Of a DNA stretch of 64,000 bases, positions 41,023 through 49,494 are shown piece by piece. Position 1 is the stretch's first letter. The number at the start of each line of letters is the position of its first letter. Both the position numbers and the translations under genes were made by a program. The stretch is from positions 124,001 to 188,000 of the forward strand of contig CAWDGK010000005.1 of NCBI GenBank assembly GCA_963801855.1. Reading direction: 5' to 3'. Under the pieces are notes generated by a model. The model was not told where the DNA came from and made no database searches. It saw only the letters and a program-made list of their open reading frames with translations. This stretch comes from JACDAN01 sp963801855. GTDB lineage: Bacteria; Actinomycetota; Thermoleophilia; Gaiellales; Gaiellaceae.

Positions 41023-41049
41023 CTGGCACTCGTGGGGGCAGAGTGCCGG
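41023..41049. promoter_or_regulatory. CIRCE element (HrcA operator)
   Basis: CTGGCACTC-N9-GAGTGCCGG, matching the CIRCE form TTAGCACTC-N9-GAGTGCTAA in the inner 7 bp of each arm and in spacing. It lies 38 bp before the groES ATG and is the expected HrcA binding site for heat-shock control. Confidence 0.9.
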
Positions 41050-41115
41050 GTCATTCTAACGGCGATTGCCGTTCCTGCGCAAACCATCGACCCCCGGTTT
41101 GTTACAACCTTCCGA

Positions 41116-41556
41116 ATGCCGCAGGAGTTCTCAGCCGGAGGAGTCGTCGTGCGCCGCTTTCACGGCAGATGGTGGCTCGCCGCAATCCGGCCGGGAGGAC
41201 GCCGCGAGGGCGTTTGGGCCCTCCCGAAGGGGAACGTGAGCCAGGGAGAGCCTCCCGAAGAGACTGCCGTCCGCGAGGTCGCGGAGGAAACGGGCATCCA
41301 ATCGGTCTCGACCGGGAAGCTCGGCGACGTGCGCTACGTCTACACGCGCGGCGGCAGCCGCATCTTCAAGGTCGTGACCTTCTATCTGCTGCGGTACCGC
41401 AAGGGCCGGATCGGTGACATTCCCGCGCAGTTCCGGCACGAGGTGGACGAAGTCCGCTGGCTTCCCCTCGAGGATGCTCGGCGGCTCCTGTCCTACAAGG
41501 GCGAGCGGGAGATGGCCGAGAGGGCGCTGGCCGCGCTCGATAGCCAGGCCGTATGA
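41116..41556 (+). CDS. Nudix hydrolase
   Basis: 146-residue Nudix protein from ATG 41116. Nudix box GNVSQGEPPEETAVREVAEE followed by TG (G-x5-E-x7-REVxEETG, about residues 38-60) coordinates Mg. The opening QEFSAGGVVVRRFHGRWWLA resembles Ap4A/NDP-sugar hydrolases of the MutT-like type. Divergent from groES, and followed by an ASCH-domain gene 13 bp later. Confidence 0.92.
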   Translation: MPQEFSAGGVVVRRFHGRWWLAAIRPGGRREGVWALPKGNVSQGEPPEETAVREVAEETGIQSVSTGKLGDVRYVYTRGGSRIFKVVTFYLLRYRKGRIGDIPAQFRHEVDEVRWLPLEDARRLLSYKGEREMAERALAALDSQAV

Positions 41557-41569
41557 TCCGCCCGCCGCA

Positions 41570-41932
41570 GTGGCCGAGCCGATGTACGCACTGAACTTCT
41601 ACTCACCCATCGTGGCCGACCAGCTGCGCAGCCGCCGCAAGACGGCGACCATCCGCCTGGGCGACAAGTCCGCCAAGTACCGCAAGGGGATGATCGTCCA
41701 GGTCCTGGCCGGCGCGAGGTACAGCCCCCGCGACAAGATCTTCGACGCCGTGATCGACAAGGTCGAGGTCAAGACGATCGGCGAGCTCTCGCCGAGGGAG
41801 ATCGAGCACGACAACCCGGAGATCCGCAGGCCGGAGGACATGCAGGACTTCCTCGGCCAGCTCTACAACCGCGAGGTGTCCCCCGGAGACACCGTCACGG
41901 TGATCCGCTTCTCTGAGATAAAAGCCCGCTAG
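41570..41932 (+). CDS. ASCH-domain protein
   Basis: About 120 residues from GTG 41570 (or ATG 41582, MYALNFYSPIVADQLRSRRK). The ASCH/PUA-like fold shows in RRKTATIRLGDKSAKYRKGM (about 23-42) and ends SPGDTVTVIRFSEIKAR. ASCH domains are thought to bind RNA or modified nucleotides. Likely an operon with the Nudix gene; its stop overlaps the convergent zinc-ribbon gene. Confidence 0.82.
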   Translation: MAEPMYALNFYSPIVADQLRSRRKTATIRLGDKSAKYRKGMIVQVLAGARYSPRDKIFDAVIDKVEVKTIGELSPREIEHDNPEIRRPEDMQDFLGQLYNREVSPGDTVTVIRFSEIKAR

Positions 41933-42207
41933 CGGCCTGGTTTTCGGATCGGCGTGCCGAAGAGCTCGCGCGGCCGGACCTCGGCGCCGCACGCTTCGCA
42001 TTCGACGGTGAAGGCCGACGTGAAGCGCGCCTCGCACGACGGGCAGCGCCACCGCATCTCCCCCTTGCACTGGGGGCAGGCAGCCGGCAGCTCGGCCTCC
42101 CACTCCTCGAAGAAGCGTTGCGCGAAACCGCAGGAGAGGCAGACGGAGACCCAGTCACCGAGGGTCTTGCGCCGCTCCTCCTTCAGCCATTTGCCGACCT
42201 CGCTCAT
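41929..42207 (-). CDS. Small zinc-ribbon protein
   Basis: 92-residue protein from ATG 42207 with four CxxC pairs: CLSC, CPQC, CPSC and CEAC, arranged as two tandem zinc ribbons (residues about 22-75). The N-terminus is a charged helix (MSEVGKWLKEERRKTLGDWV). Role unknown; nucleic-acid or protein binding is plausible. Stop overlaps the ASCH stop by 4 bp. Confidence 0.75.
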   Translation of the reverse strand: MSEVGKWLKEERRKTLGDWVSVCLSCGFAQRFFEEWEAELPAACPQCKGEMRWRCPSCEARFTSAFTVECEACGAEVRPRELFGTPIRKPGR

Positions 42208-42287
42208 CGCCGAGGGAGCGTACCGCCGCCGGAGTGACGCTCGGGCACGCTGAACGCCACTCCGATCGGCCTTTGGGTGGAACTCGG

Positions 42288-42701
42288 CTAGCCCCTCGCC
42301 TGCTCGGGCCCGAACTGGACGAGCGCCCAGATCACGGCGATGTTCAGGGCGATGATCAGCACCGACCAGACCGGGTAGTACGGAATGAAGAAGAAGTTCG
42401 CGACCGCGCTGAGGACCGCAAGCAGCACGCCGATGCTCCTTGCCCAGACGGCCCCGGTGTAGATCGCGATTCCGGCGAACGCCACGATCGCGCCGAGGAT
42501 CAGATGGATCCAGCCCCACGTCGTGACGTCGACGTCGTACACGTAGTTCGGCCGGACGACGAAGAACTCGTCCTCGAAGATTGCAGCGATGCCGGCCAAC
42601 GCCTGGAAGATGCCGACGAGCAGCATCACTGCGCCCGCGAAGGCGGAGAGGCCGTAGGCCCAATTGCTGGCGGCGGTGTCAGTCCTGTCCATCGTGGACA
42701 T
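42288..42701 (-). CDS. Four-helix membrane protein, DUF7144-like
   Basis: 137-residue integral membrane protein with four helices (about residues 15-41, 61-82, 87-103, 107-129). The pattern WAYGLSAFAGAVMLLVGIFQ and DVTTWGWIHLILGAIVAFAG is common in actinobacterial DUF7144 proteins. Its N-terminus overlaps the end of the upstream membrane gene by 23 bp. Function unknown. Confidence 0.8.
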   Translation of the reverse strand: MSTMDRTDTAASNWAYGLSAFAGAVMLLVGIFQALAGIAAIFEDEFFVVRPNYVYDVDVTTWGWIHLILGAIVAFAGIAIYTGAVWARSIGVLLAVLSAVANFFFIPYYPVWSVLIIALNIAVIWALVQFGPEQARG

Positions 42702-43863
42702 GTGGTGGTGCTCCTTCCGTTGGGGGGGTTGAGAACTCGCGAGCGGTCTGGCGGCGGAGGGTCTCGACGCCGATCCCCAGGACGATCGCCGCCGTCAGGA
42801 CGAGTTGCCAGCGCTGCGTCTGCACCGTGGGCCCCCACCAGACGAGTGCACCGAGCAGCAGAGCGGCGACGCCGAAAGCGAGCTCCGGCCGCGCTAGGTG
42901 CGGGGCCATTCGCCCACGCGCGCCGACGGCGAGTCTTGACGGGCCGGCGATCCAGACGGCAAGGAGCAGCAGGGCGCCAAGCCCGATGAGCGTGAGTCCA
43001 CCGTCGCGAAGCAGGGCAGTGAGGATGTCCCACGCGTCTCCGGCCGCCTGCTGAACGCTCCCGGGGGAAGTGAGCTCCTCGACGACGAACGACCCCGTGA
43101 CTCTCCGGACGACGAGCACGAGGAGCCCCGCGAGGATCGATCCGAAACCGATCATCCGGAGGATTTCTCGCCGCGAGCCCCGCGCGAGCCACAAGGCAGC
43201 CGCCCAGAGCCCAACCGGCAGGACCCAGAGCCAGGTGCCCAGGAACTTGAGGATCTGGGTCAACGTCTGCGCCGACTCGAGCTGCGAAGCCTCCATCACG
43301 GTGACACGGCCCGCGTCGGGGTTCGCGAGCAGCCGCTCGTTGACCCGACCGATGACGGCGACTCGGTCGCCGAGTTGGATGATCAACGGCCGGAGATCGA
43401 GGAAGACCTCACCTTCCTCGGCCCGCACGAGCTCGCTCTCGTCCTCCAGGACGCGCACCAGGTTGCGGTGCGACTCGGTGATCGATCGGACCCAGAGCTG
43501 CTGCGGGCGAGGGCGTTCGAGCAGCCGTCGCGCGGCGCTGTCGGCTCCGAGCTGGATCCCCGCGGCGATCGGCCCCGCGAGACCCTGCTGCGCGGGTGGG
43601 AGCTGTTCCTCCAGCTCCGCCCGGAGGTCGACGTTCCCGAACAGCTGGTCCACGAGGGTCGCGGCGACCTGGTTTCGGATCTCCGGGTCGGCGATCAGCT
43701 CACCGGCGGTCTCCTCGACCGTATCCGTGTCGAGTCCCTGGAAGCGGATATAGCCCGCCAGCAGGCTCAGGACGGCGAGCAGAGCCCCGAGGACGACGAG
43801 GATGCGCGCTAGCAGCGTTCGGCTCACGAGGTGTTGGTATCGCAGACGGCGCAAAGGTGTCAT
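42679..43863 (-). CDS. Multi-pass membrane protein, unknown
   Basis: 394 residues: one N-terminal helix (about 20-42), a 150-residue extracytoplasmic helical domain (DTDTVEETAGELIADPEIRN onward), then six helices to about 375 and a short His-containing tail (APPHVHDGQD). Such proteins are frequent and unnamed in Actinobacteria. It is operonic with the DUF7144-like gene. Confidence 0.75.
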   Translation of the reverse strand: MTPLRRLRYQHLVSRTLLARILVVLGALLAVLSLLAGYIRFQGLDTDTVEETAGELIADPEIRNQVAATLVDQLFGNVDLRAELEEQLPPAQQGLAGPIAAGIQLGADSAARRLLERPRPQQLWVRSITESHRNLVRVLEDESELVRAEEGEVFLDLRPLIIQLGDRVAVIGRVNERLLANPDAGRVTVMEASQLESAQTLTQILKFLGTWLWVLPVGLWAAALWLARGSRREILRMIGFGSILAGLLVLVVRRVTGSFVVEELTSPGSVQQAAGDAWDILTALLRDGGLTLIGLGALLLLAVWIAGPSRLAVGARGRMAPHLARPELAFGVAALLLGALVWWGPTVQTQRWQLVLTAAIVLGIGVETLRRQTAREFSTPPTEGAPPHVHDGQD

Positions 43864-43879
43864 CGTCCCATCTGGGCTA

Positions 43880-44608
43880 TTGGTCGTTCGCTACATCGGG
43901 CACGGAACCGCGCTGATCGAGCTGGACGGCGTTCGAGTCCTGACCGACCCGCTATTGCGCCGCCGTGTGGCCCATCTCAGGCGTGCCTCGGGGATCGCCC
44001 CTGTTCCGGCCCCCGACGTGGTCCTGATCTCGCACGGGCATTACGACCATCTCGACCATGCGTCCCTGCGCCTGCTCGACCCTTCGACGCAGATCGTCGC
44101 CCCGCGGGGGCTGGCGTCGTCGATCAACGGGTTCCCCGTGGTCGGTGTGGAGGAAGGTGACGAGATTCGGATCGGCAACGTCCTCATACGCGCCACGCAC
44201 GCGGAGCACGACGGCGGGCGGCCGCCGTTCGGCTCGGGATCCGCGCTCGGCTATGCGGTCACCGGCTCGAAGCGCCTCTTCTTCGCGGGCGACACGGATC
44301 TCTTCGACGCGATGGACGGCCTCGTGCCCGACCTCGACGTGGCCCTGATCCCGATCTGGGGCTGGGGCCCGAAGCTCGGCCGCGGGAAGCACCTCGACCC
44401 GGAGCGCGCGGCCGAGGCCGTCCGGCGCCTCGACCCGCGGATCGCCGTGCCGATCCACTGGGGCACCTACCGGCCGCTCCATCTCAGCGCGTCCTCGGCG
44501 TTCCTGACCGAGCCGGCGGAGGCGTTCGAGCGAGCAGCGGCGAAGGTCGCGCCCTCTGCCCGGGTGCAGATCCTGCTGCCCGGAGAGGAGCTACGGCTCG
44601 ATCAGTGA
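43880..44608 (+). CDS. MBL-fold metal-dependent hydrolase (UlaG-like)
   Basis: About 242 residues. Metal-binding HxHxDH motif SHGHYDHLDH (about residue 50), AEHDGGRPPFG, GDTDLFDAMD (about 140) and PIHWGTYRPLHL (about 196) are typical of the UlaG/RomA-like metallo-beta-lactamase fold. Start placed at TTG 43880 (MVVRYIGHGTALIELDGVRV); no ATG or GTG fits well, and the frame is open 78 bp further upstream. Substrate unknown. Confidence 0.85.
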   Translation: MVVRYIGHGTALIELDGVRVLTDPLLRRRVAHLRRASGIAPVPAPDVVLISHGHYDHLDHASLRLLDPSTQIVAPRGLASSINGFPVVGVEEGDEIRIGNVLIRATHAEHDGGRPPFGSGSALGYAVTGSKRLFFAGDTDLFDAMDGLVPDLDVALIPIWGWGPKLGRGKHLDPERAAEAVRRLDPRIAVPIHWGTYRPLHLSASSAFLTEPAEAFERAAAKVAPSARVQILLPGEELRLDQ

Positions 44609-45099
44609 CCCAGAGCGGCCTTGAGGCCGACGATCAGAAGGCCGATCGAGAGGTTCAGCGCGATGGAGATGCACGTCGCGAGCGGGCCAAGGGTCTCGAC
44701 CCGCGCATAGCGGACGCCCTGGAGCCCGAGCGTGGCGACGCCAAGTCCCATGGCCAACCAAACCGCGGTCGACTCGGAGAAGATCCCGAGCGCGCCCAGG
44801 ACGAGGGCACCGACCGGGCCTACGGCGGCAAGCGGAATTGCCAGCTCGTGGCCGCCCACGCGAACGAGCTCGGTTACGTCGAGGCGCCGCCCCTGCCGGA
44901 TCGTCTCTTCGAGCGCATGCGCGTACACATGCGCGATCCAGAGGACGATCACGGTCGCCGACACAACCGTTGCGAGGCTCCAGGCGTCCGGGTCGCCATG
45001 CGACCCGGCGGCGATCGCGCCCATGACCACGATCGTCCCGTACACGGTGCCGCCGATGCTTCGGCGCGAGCCGACGAGCAGCCGGCGAACAGCGTTCAC
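44602..45099 (-). CDS. Four-helix membrane protein, unknown
   Basis: 165 residues with hydrophobic helices at about 17-33, 43-60, 85-108 and 141-160, and a short polar loop (EETIRQGRRLDVTELVRVGG). Not recognised. Its stop overlaps the MBL-hydrolase stop by 7 bp. It is the distal gene of a group of small membrane-protein genes on this strand. Confidence 0.7.
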   Translation of the reverse strand: MNAVRRLLVGSRRSIGGTVYGTIVVMGAIAAGSHGDPDAWSLATVVSATVIVLWIAHVYAHALEETIRQGRRLDVTELVRVGGHELAIPLAAVGPVGALVLGALGIFSESTAVWLAMGLGVATLGLQGVRYARVETLGPLATCISIALNLSIGLLIVGLKAALGH

Positions 45100-45124
45100 C
45101 GGGCCTGCTCAGGCGGCGCCTCGC

Positions 45125-45301
45125 TCAATAGCGGTCCCCCGCAGTCATCCAGGCGACGAGTGCTGCGGGGATCGCACCGACTCCGACCACGATTCCGATC
45201 AGGACGAAATCGAGCGCGATGAGCACCACCCCGGCGATGAACCCGAGGACCAGAACGGCGAGGGCCATCAGCATCGGGCCTCCGCGGGACGTGGTGGACA
45301 T
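45125..45301 (-). CDS. 58-residue two-helix membrane protein
   Basis: From ATG 45301: MSTTSRGGPMLMALAVLVLG, then two closely spaced transmembrane segments covering most of the sequence, ending WMTAGDRY. RBS AAGGGAGA precedes it. Unknown function; small double-helix membrane proteins of this kind are common in Actinobacteria. Confidence 0.65.
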   Translation of the reverse strand: MSTTSRGGPMLMALAVLVLGFIAGVVLIALDFVLIGIVVGVGAIPAALVAWMTAGDRY

Positions 45302-45412
45302 GTGTCTCCCTTCGGTCGAACGACGCAGCGGAAACCGGGCGTCCGGTCGCGACGCGACGCTACGAAGATGCCCACCCTCCGGCATCGTCCGGAGGGGATG
45401 AATCGACCGCAC

Positions 45413-46042
45413 CTACACGGAGATGCTGACCGGCGACGACGCGACCCACGTGACGGCGCCGAGGAACACCAGCCAGCCGAGCACGAGCATGCTCGTGCGA
45501 ATCCGGGGCGATGGGAGTCTGGTGCTGATCCCGGCGAAGAACAGGGCGACGGCGCAGAGCACCACGCCCAGGACGTAGTTCGAGGACCGCTGGATGTTCC
45601 GTCGAACCTGCGCGGAGAGGACCTCCGCCTCGGCATCCAGCCGGTCGGCTTTCGCGGTGGCCGCCAGGCGATACTCGGGCATCGCGAACGGCGTCGGCGG
45701 AGCACCGGGGGTACGAAGCGGTCTCGTGGCGATCCAGGCCTCGAACGCAGGCTTGAACTCGGCGCGGAACCGCGTCCGGTAGAAGTCCGCCAGCCGCGAA
45801 CGCTCCTCGGCAAAGGCATCCACCCACTGGACGAACGTGGCGATGTCGACCTGCGTCTGGCTCGACGCAAGGTCCGCGGCCCGGGACGCCTCGATCCGCG
45901 TCTTGTTCACCTTGCTCGCCGTTATCGCCTGCTCCCCGTTCCAGCGGGTCGCCTGGTAGCTGCTCCAGGCGGTCGTCACCGCCGCGAGCGCCAGCAGGAG
46001 CGCGGCTGCGATCTCTGCGACATTTCGGCCGGACGCGCTCAT
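45413..46042 (-). CDS. Membrane protein with coiled middle, unknown
   Basis: 209 residues from ATG 46042, overlapping the DUF4239 stop. One N-terminal helix (about 8-26) followed by WSSYQATRWNGEQAITASKV, a helical domain (about 40-150), and two C-terminal helices (about 155-195). The WSSYQ..RW motif recurs in unnamed bacterial membrane proteins. It forms an operon with the DUF4239 gene. Confidence 0.72.
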   Translation of the reverse strand: MSASGRNVAEIAAALLLALAAVTTAWSSYQATRWNGEQAITASKVNKTRIEASRAADLASSQTQVDIATFVQWVDAFAEERSRLADFYRTRFRAEFKPAFEAWIATRPLRTPGAPPTPFAMPEYRLAATAKADRLDAEAEVLSAQVRRNIQRSSNYVLGVVLCAVALFFAGISTRLPSPRIRTSMLVLGWLVFLGAVTWVASSPVSISV

Positions 46043-46866
46043 GCGCGAGGACGTCCATCGGCGTCGCACGGCGGCTCGACCTGCCTGTCGGCCGCCACCA
46101 GCGCCTCGTCGATCACCCCGAGCGCCCGCTCCATCGCGACGGGCCGGATGCCTCCGACTCCCTCCTTGAAGGGGCTGTCGAGGAAGTTGATGAGGAGCAG
46201 CAGCGATGCCATGACCGTCGCAACGGAGCCCATCAGCAGAGCCTGCGTCTTGGCCCGCTCCGCCCGGTCGGCGAAGAAGAGCATGAACACGAAGATCACG
46301 GCCGACAGCAGGATCAGGACGATCCAGAGTGGGAGCGGAATGACGCCAACGGCGCCGTGCATGCGGTCGACGCGGGCGGCTTCGCGGTTCGACGTCTGGT
46401 CGAGCCACTTGCCGTAGGCAGCCTCGTCACGCGGCGTCTCCGGCTGGAAGGGCACGATCGTCCGGAACAGCTCCACGCCCCAGGGGTTGACCTCGTCCGC
46501 CTCGCTACCGGACTCGGCGCGAGGCCACTCCAGCCGGACGACCGAGCGCCCGTAGCAGAGGAGCTCGCCGGTCAGCTCGCCGGCGATAGCGGCCGGAAAG
46601 AACTGAGCGGTCTCGACCTGCTGGGAGAGGACGAGCGCTTCCTCCTCGGCACCTACGCGGGACTGGTCATAGCTCGTAAAGGCGAGGAAGACGATGAAGC
46701 CGAGCAGGACCGAGAATCCGGTCGCGAGCACCCCGAAGACGCCGGAAGCCCGGTCGCCGTCCGAGAAGTAACTCCCCTCCGGCGCCCTTCGGCGCACGAG
46801 GAGCATCACACTCACAGCCACCGCCGCCACGGCCGCGATGACCAGGAAGCCCCAGACGAGGTTCAC
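46039..46866 (-). CDS. DUF4239 (bestrophin-like) membrane protein
   Basis: 275 residues with two N-terminal helices (about 5-25, 43-66), an external helical domain, and two further helices (about 175-195, 207-225). The motif FSVLLGFIVFLAFTSYDQSR (about 51-70) is diagnostic of DUF4239 proteins, distantly related to bestrophin channels. First gene of an operon with the 209-residue membrane protein. Transport function is unproven. Confidence 0.82.
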   Translation of the reverse strand: MNLVWGFLVIAAVAAVAVSVMLLVRRRAPEGSYFSDGDRASGVFGVLATGFSVLLGFIVFLAFTSYDQSRVGAEEEALVLSQQVETAQFFPAAIAGELTGELLCYGRSVVRLEWPRAESGSEADEVNPWGVELFRTIVPFQPETPRDEAAYGKWLDQTSNREAARVDRMHGAVGVIPLPLWIVLILLSAVIFVFMLFFADRAERAKTQALLMGSVATVMASLLLLINFLDSPFKEGVGGIRPVAMERALGVIDEALVAADRQVEPPCDADGRPRA

Positions 46867-46980
46867 GAAGCGGCGGGCTCCGACGCGGAGACAAAGACCA
46901 CTTGGAAGAACCTAACCACTCCGGCACCGGCTGGATTCATCCCGTTCGGACGATGCTCCAGGCGGCGGCGCCGGCGCTCT

Positions 46981-47375
46981 CTAAGCGGAAGGCAAGGCCG
47001 GATCGGAACGGGGACGGTCGGCTTCGTCGTCCCCGACGAACGCGTTGACGGCGATCTCGAGAACGACGAGGACGATCGAGAGGATGATCGAGGCCCAGAT
47101 CGCCGTCCAGAAGAACTCGTCGATCGTCAGGTGACCGGTGAGCGCGTCGGTGAGCTCGAGCATGAGCGCGTTGATCACGATCGCGAGGAGCCCGAGCGTC
47201 AGGAGCATGAACGGCAGCGTGAGCAGCCGGACGATCGTCCCGATGACGGCGTTCACGAGCCCGAAGAGGATCGACACCCAGAGGGCGCCGAAGACGCCGC
47301 CCGACAACTCCATCCCGGACAGGAGCCACGCGGTGATCACGAAGGCCGCAGCGGTGGCGCGAGACGAACGATCAT
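46981..47375 (-). CDS. Phage-holin-4-like (PF04020) membrane protein, frameshifted
   Basis: About 130 residues with four hydrophobic helices. VSILFGLVNAVIGTIVRLLT and LPFMLLTLGLLAIVINALML are the signature of the YvlD/holin-4_2 family, chromosomal membrane proteins not linked to phage here. The start ATG 47375 (MIVRL) is separated from the rest by a one-base insertion near 47357; removing one base gives MIVRLATAAAFVITAWLLSG. Without that correction the gene would start at GTG 47340. Confidence 0.75.
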
Positions 47376-47466
47376 GCGCGTGACGAGGCCCACGCGATGA
47401 GGATAACTCCTCTCGATCGGCGGATGTCCGGGCCACGGCAGACCGAGTCGATAAAGTCTCGGCGCC

Positions 47467-48513
47467 ATGGCCATCGCCCGTGAAGCCGAGCCAGTCTCCT
47501 CTCTGCGAGAGATCCGCGAGGCGGGGCTCGACCGCGAGGATCTCTTCGGGATCTACCGCAACCTGCTCCTGACGCGCGGCGTCGAGGAGCGCGGCCACAT
47601 CCTCTACCGGCAGGGAAAGATTCCCGGCTCGTTCTACACCGGGCGGGGCAACGAGGCGTCCTCGGTCGGAGTGGCGACTGCGATGGGAGCCGACGACGTC
47701 GGCTGTCCGCTCCACCGCGACATGGGCGTCCATGTGACGCGCGGTGTCGAGCCCTGGCGGATCTTCGCGCAGTACATGGGCCGCGAGGACGGGCCGACCC
47801 GCGGCCGGGACGGGAACGTCCACATGGCCGACTCGCAGCTCGGCCTGCTCGCCATGGTCAGCCACTTGCCGGCGATGCTTCCGGTCGCGGTCGGCTGCGC
47901 GCTCGCCTTCCGGATCCGCGAGGAGCGCCGGGTCGCGCTCGGCTGGTTCGGTGAAGGAGCCTCGGCCCGCGGAGACGCCCACGAGGGAATGAACTTCGCC
48001 GGGGTGCGCCGGCTCCCGGTCGTCTTCATCTGCGACAACAACCAGTGGGCCTACTCGACACCGACCCACCTCGAGTACGCCTGCGAGACGCTCGCCGACC
48101 GCGCAGCCGCCTACGGGTTCGAGGGCGTCGTCGTCGACGGCACGGACGTGCTCGCCGTCTACCGCGAGGCGAGGCGCGCGATCGAGAAGGCGCGCGAGGG
48201 CGGTGGCCCGACGCTCATCGAGTCGATGACCCTGCGCATGGAGGGTCACGCCGTCCACGACGACGCGTTCTACGTCCCGAAGGAGCTCTTCGAGGAGTGG
48301 GCCAAGCGCGATCCGCTCGAGCGGTTCCGCACCTGGCTCCGCGAGAACGCCGAGATGACCGACGAGGAGGAGGACGAGGTCTCGGCCGGCGTGAAGCGGA
48401 CGCTGTCCCAGGCCCTCGAGCGCGCCGAAGCCTCGCCTCTGCCCGACCCTTCGACGGTCACCCAAGGGGTCTACGCACGGCCCGAGGACCTCGACACACC
48501 GCACCACAAGTAG
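47467..48513 (+). CDS. 2-oxoacid dehydrogenase E1 component, alpha subunit
   Basis: 348-residue TPP-dependent E1alpha of a pyruvate / branched-chain 2-oxoacid dehydrogenase. The TPP region is GWFGEGASARGDAHEGMNFA (about 160-179) with NNQWAYSTPT (about 196), and the phosphorylation-loop equivalent RMEGHAVHDDAFYV (about 258). First gene of an E1alpha-E1beta-E2 operon; its TAG is directly followed by the E1beta ATG. Whether pyruvate or branched-chain 2-oxoacids are used is not resolved. Confidence 0.93.
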   Translation: MAIAREAEPVSSLREIREAGLDREDLFGIYRNLLLTRGVEERGHILYRQGKIPGSFYTGRGNEASSVGVATAMGADDVGCPLHRDMGVHVTRGVEPWRIFAQYMGREDGPTRGRDGNVHMADSQLGLLAMVSHLPAMLPVAVGCALAFRIREERRVALGWFGEGASARGDAHEGMNFAGVRRLPVVFICDNNQWAYSTPTHLEYACETLADRAAAYGFEGVVVDGTDVLAVYREARRAIEKAREGGGPTLIESMTLRMEGHAVHDDAFYVPKELFEEWAKRDPLERFRTWLRENAEMTDEEEDEVSAGVKRTLSQALERAEASPLPDPSTVTQGVYARPEDLDTPHHK

Positions 48514-49488
48514 ATGCCCGAACTTACGTATTTGCAGGCGATTTCTGATGGCCTCCGCGGCGAGATGCGGCGCGACAAGCGCGTCTTCGTGATCGGCGAG
48601 GACGTCGGTGTCTACGGCGGTGCGTTCAAGGTCACGCTCGGCTTTCAGGAGGAGTTCGGCCCCTGGCGCGTCCTCGACGCCCCGCTCGCCGAGACCGCAA
48701 TCGTCGGAGGCTGCACGGGCGCCGCAATCATGGGACTGCGACCTGTCGCCGAGATGCAGTTCGCCGATTTCATCTCCTGCGGCTGGGATCACCTCGTCAC
48801 CGTCGCGGCCAAGCAGTTCTACCGGGCCGGAACGCCTGTCCCGATCGTCGTCCGGCTTCCGTCCGGCGGCGGCTTCTCGGGCGGGCCGTTCCACTCGCAG
48901 AACCCCGAGAGCTCGTTCGCGCACATCGCGGGACTGAAGATCGTCTGCCCGGCGACGCCGGAGGACGCAAAGGGTCTCCTGATCAGCGCGATCGAGGATC
49001 CCAACCCCGTCCTCTACTTCGAGCACAAGCATCTCTACCGGCGAATCAAGTCCGAGGTGCCGGAAGAGCGATACCTGACGCCGTTCGGCAAGGCGCGCGT
49101 GCATCGAGAAGGGGAGGACATCACGGTCGTGACCTGGGGAGCCATGGTCTACACGGCGGACGAGGCGGCACAGCAGCTCGAGCAGGACGACGTGTCCGTC
49201 GAGATCCTCGACCTCCGCACGATCATCCCCTGGGACCGACAGGCGGTGCTCGAGAGCGCGAAGAAGACGTCCAAGGTCATGGTCCTGCACGAGGACACGC
49301 GAACCGGCGGCTTCGGCGGAGAGATCGCGGCGACGATCTCGGAAGAGGCCTTCGAGCACCTCGACGCACCGATCAAGCGAATCGCCGCGCCGGACACTCC
49401 GGTGCCGTTCTCGCCGCCGCTCGAGAAGGCGTTCATCCCGCAGGTCGAGGATGTCGCCGCAGGACTGCGAGAGCTGGCTGAGTATTAA
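48514..49488 (+). CDS. 2-oxoacid dehydrogenase E1 component, beta subunit
   Basis: 324-residue E1beta. Conserved VFVIGEDVGVYGGAFKVTLG (about 24-43) and DAPLAETAIVGGCTGAAIMG (about 57-76), with the TPP-activating glutamate in the latter segment, then PSGGGFSGGPFHSQNPES. The C-terminal transketolase domain has EDTRTGGFGGEIAA. Zero spacing to E1alpha. Partner of the lipoylated E2 downstream. Confidence 0.95.
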   Translation: MPELTYLQAISDGLRGEMRRDKRVFVIGEDVGVYGGAFKVTLGFQEEFGPWRVLDAPLAETAIVGGCTGAAIMGLRPVAEMQFADFISCGWDHLVTVAAKQFYRAGTPVPIVVRLPSGGGFSGGPFHSQNPESSFAHIAGLKIVCPATPEDAKGLLISAIEDPNPVLYFEHKHLYRRIKSEVPEERYLTPFGKARVHREGEDITVVTWGAMVYTADEAAQQLEQDDVSVEILDLRTIIPWDRQAVLESAKKTSKVMVLHEDTRTGGFGGEIAATISEEAFEHLDAPIKRIAAPDTPVPFSPPLEKAFIPQVEDVAAGLRELAEY

Positions 49489-49494
49489 CCCCTG

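Noticed and set aside
46981..47375. Prophage remnant because of a holin-like protein
   Set aside because: PF04020-type proteins are common chromosomal membrane proteins; no other phage gene is nearby.
46981..49359. 792-codon open frame on the - strand
   Set aside because: Antisense to E1alpha/E1beta for most of its length; only the last 120 codons (holin-4-like protein) are real.
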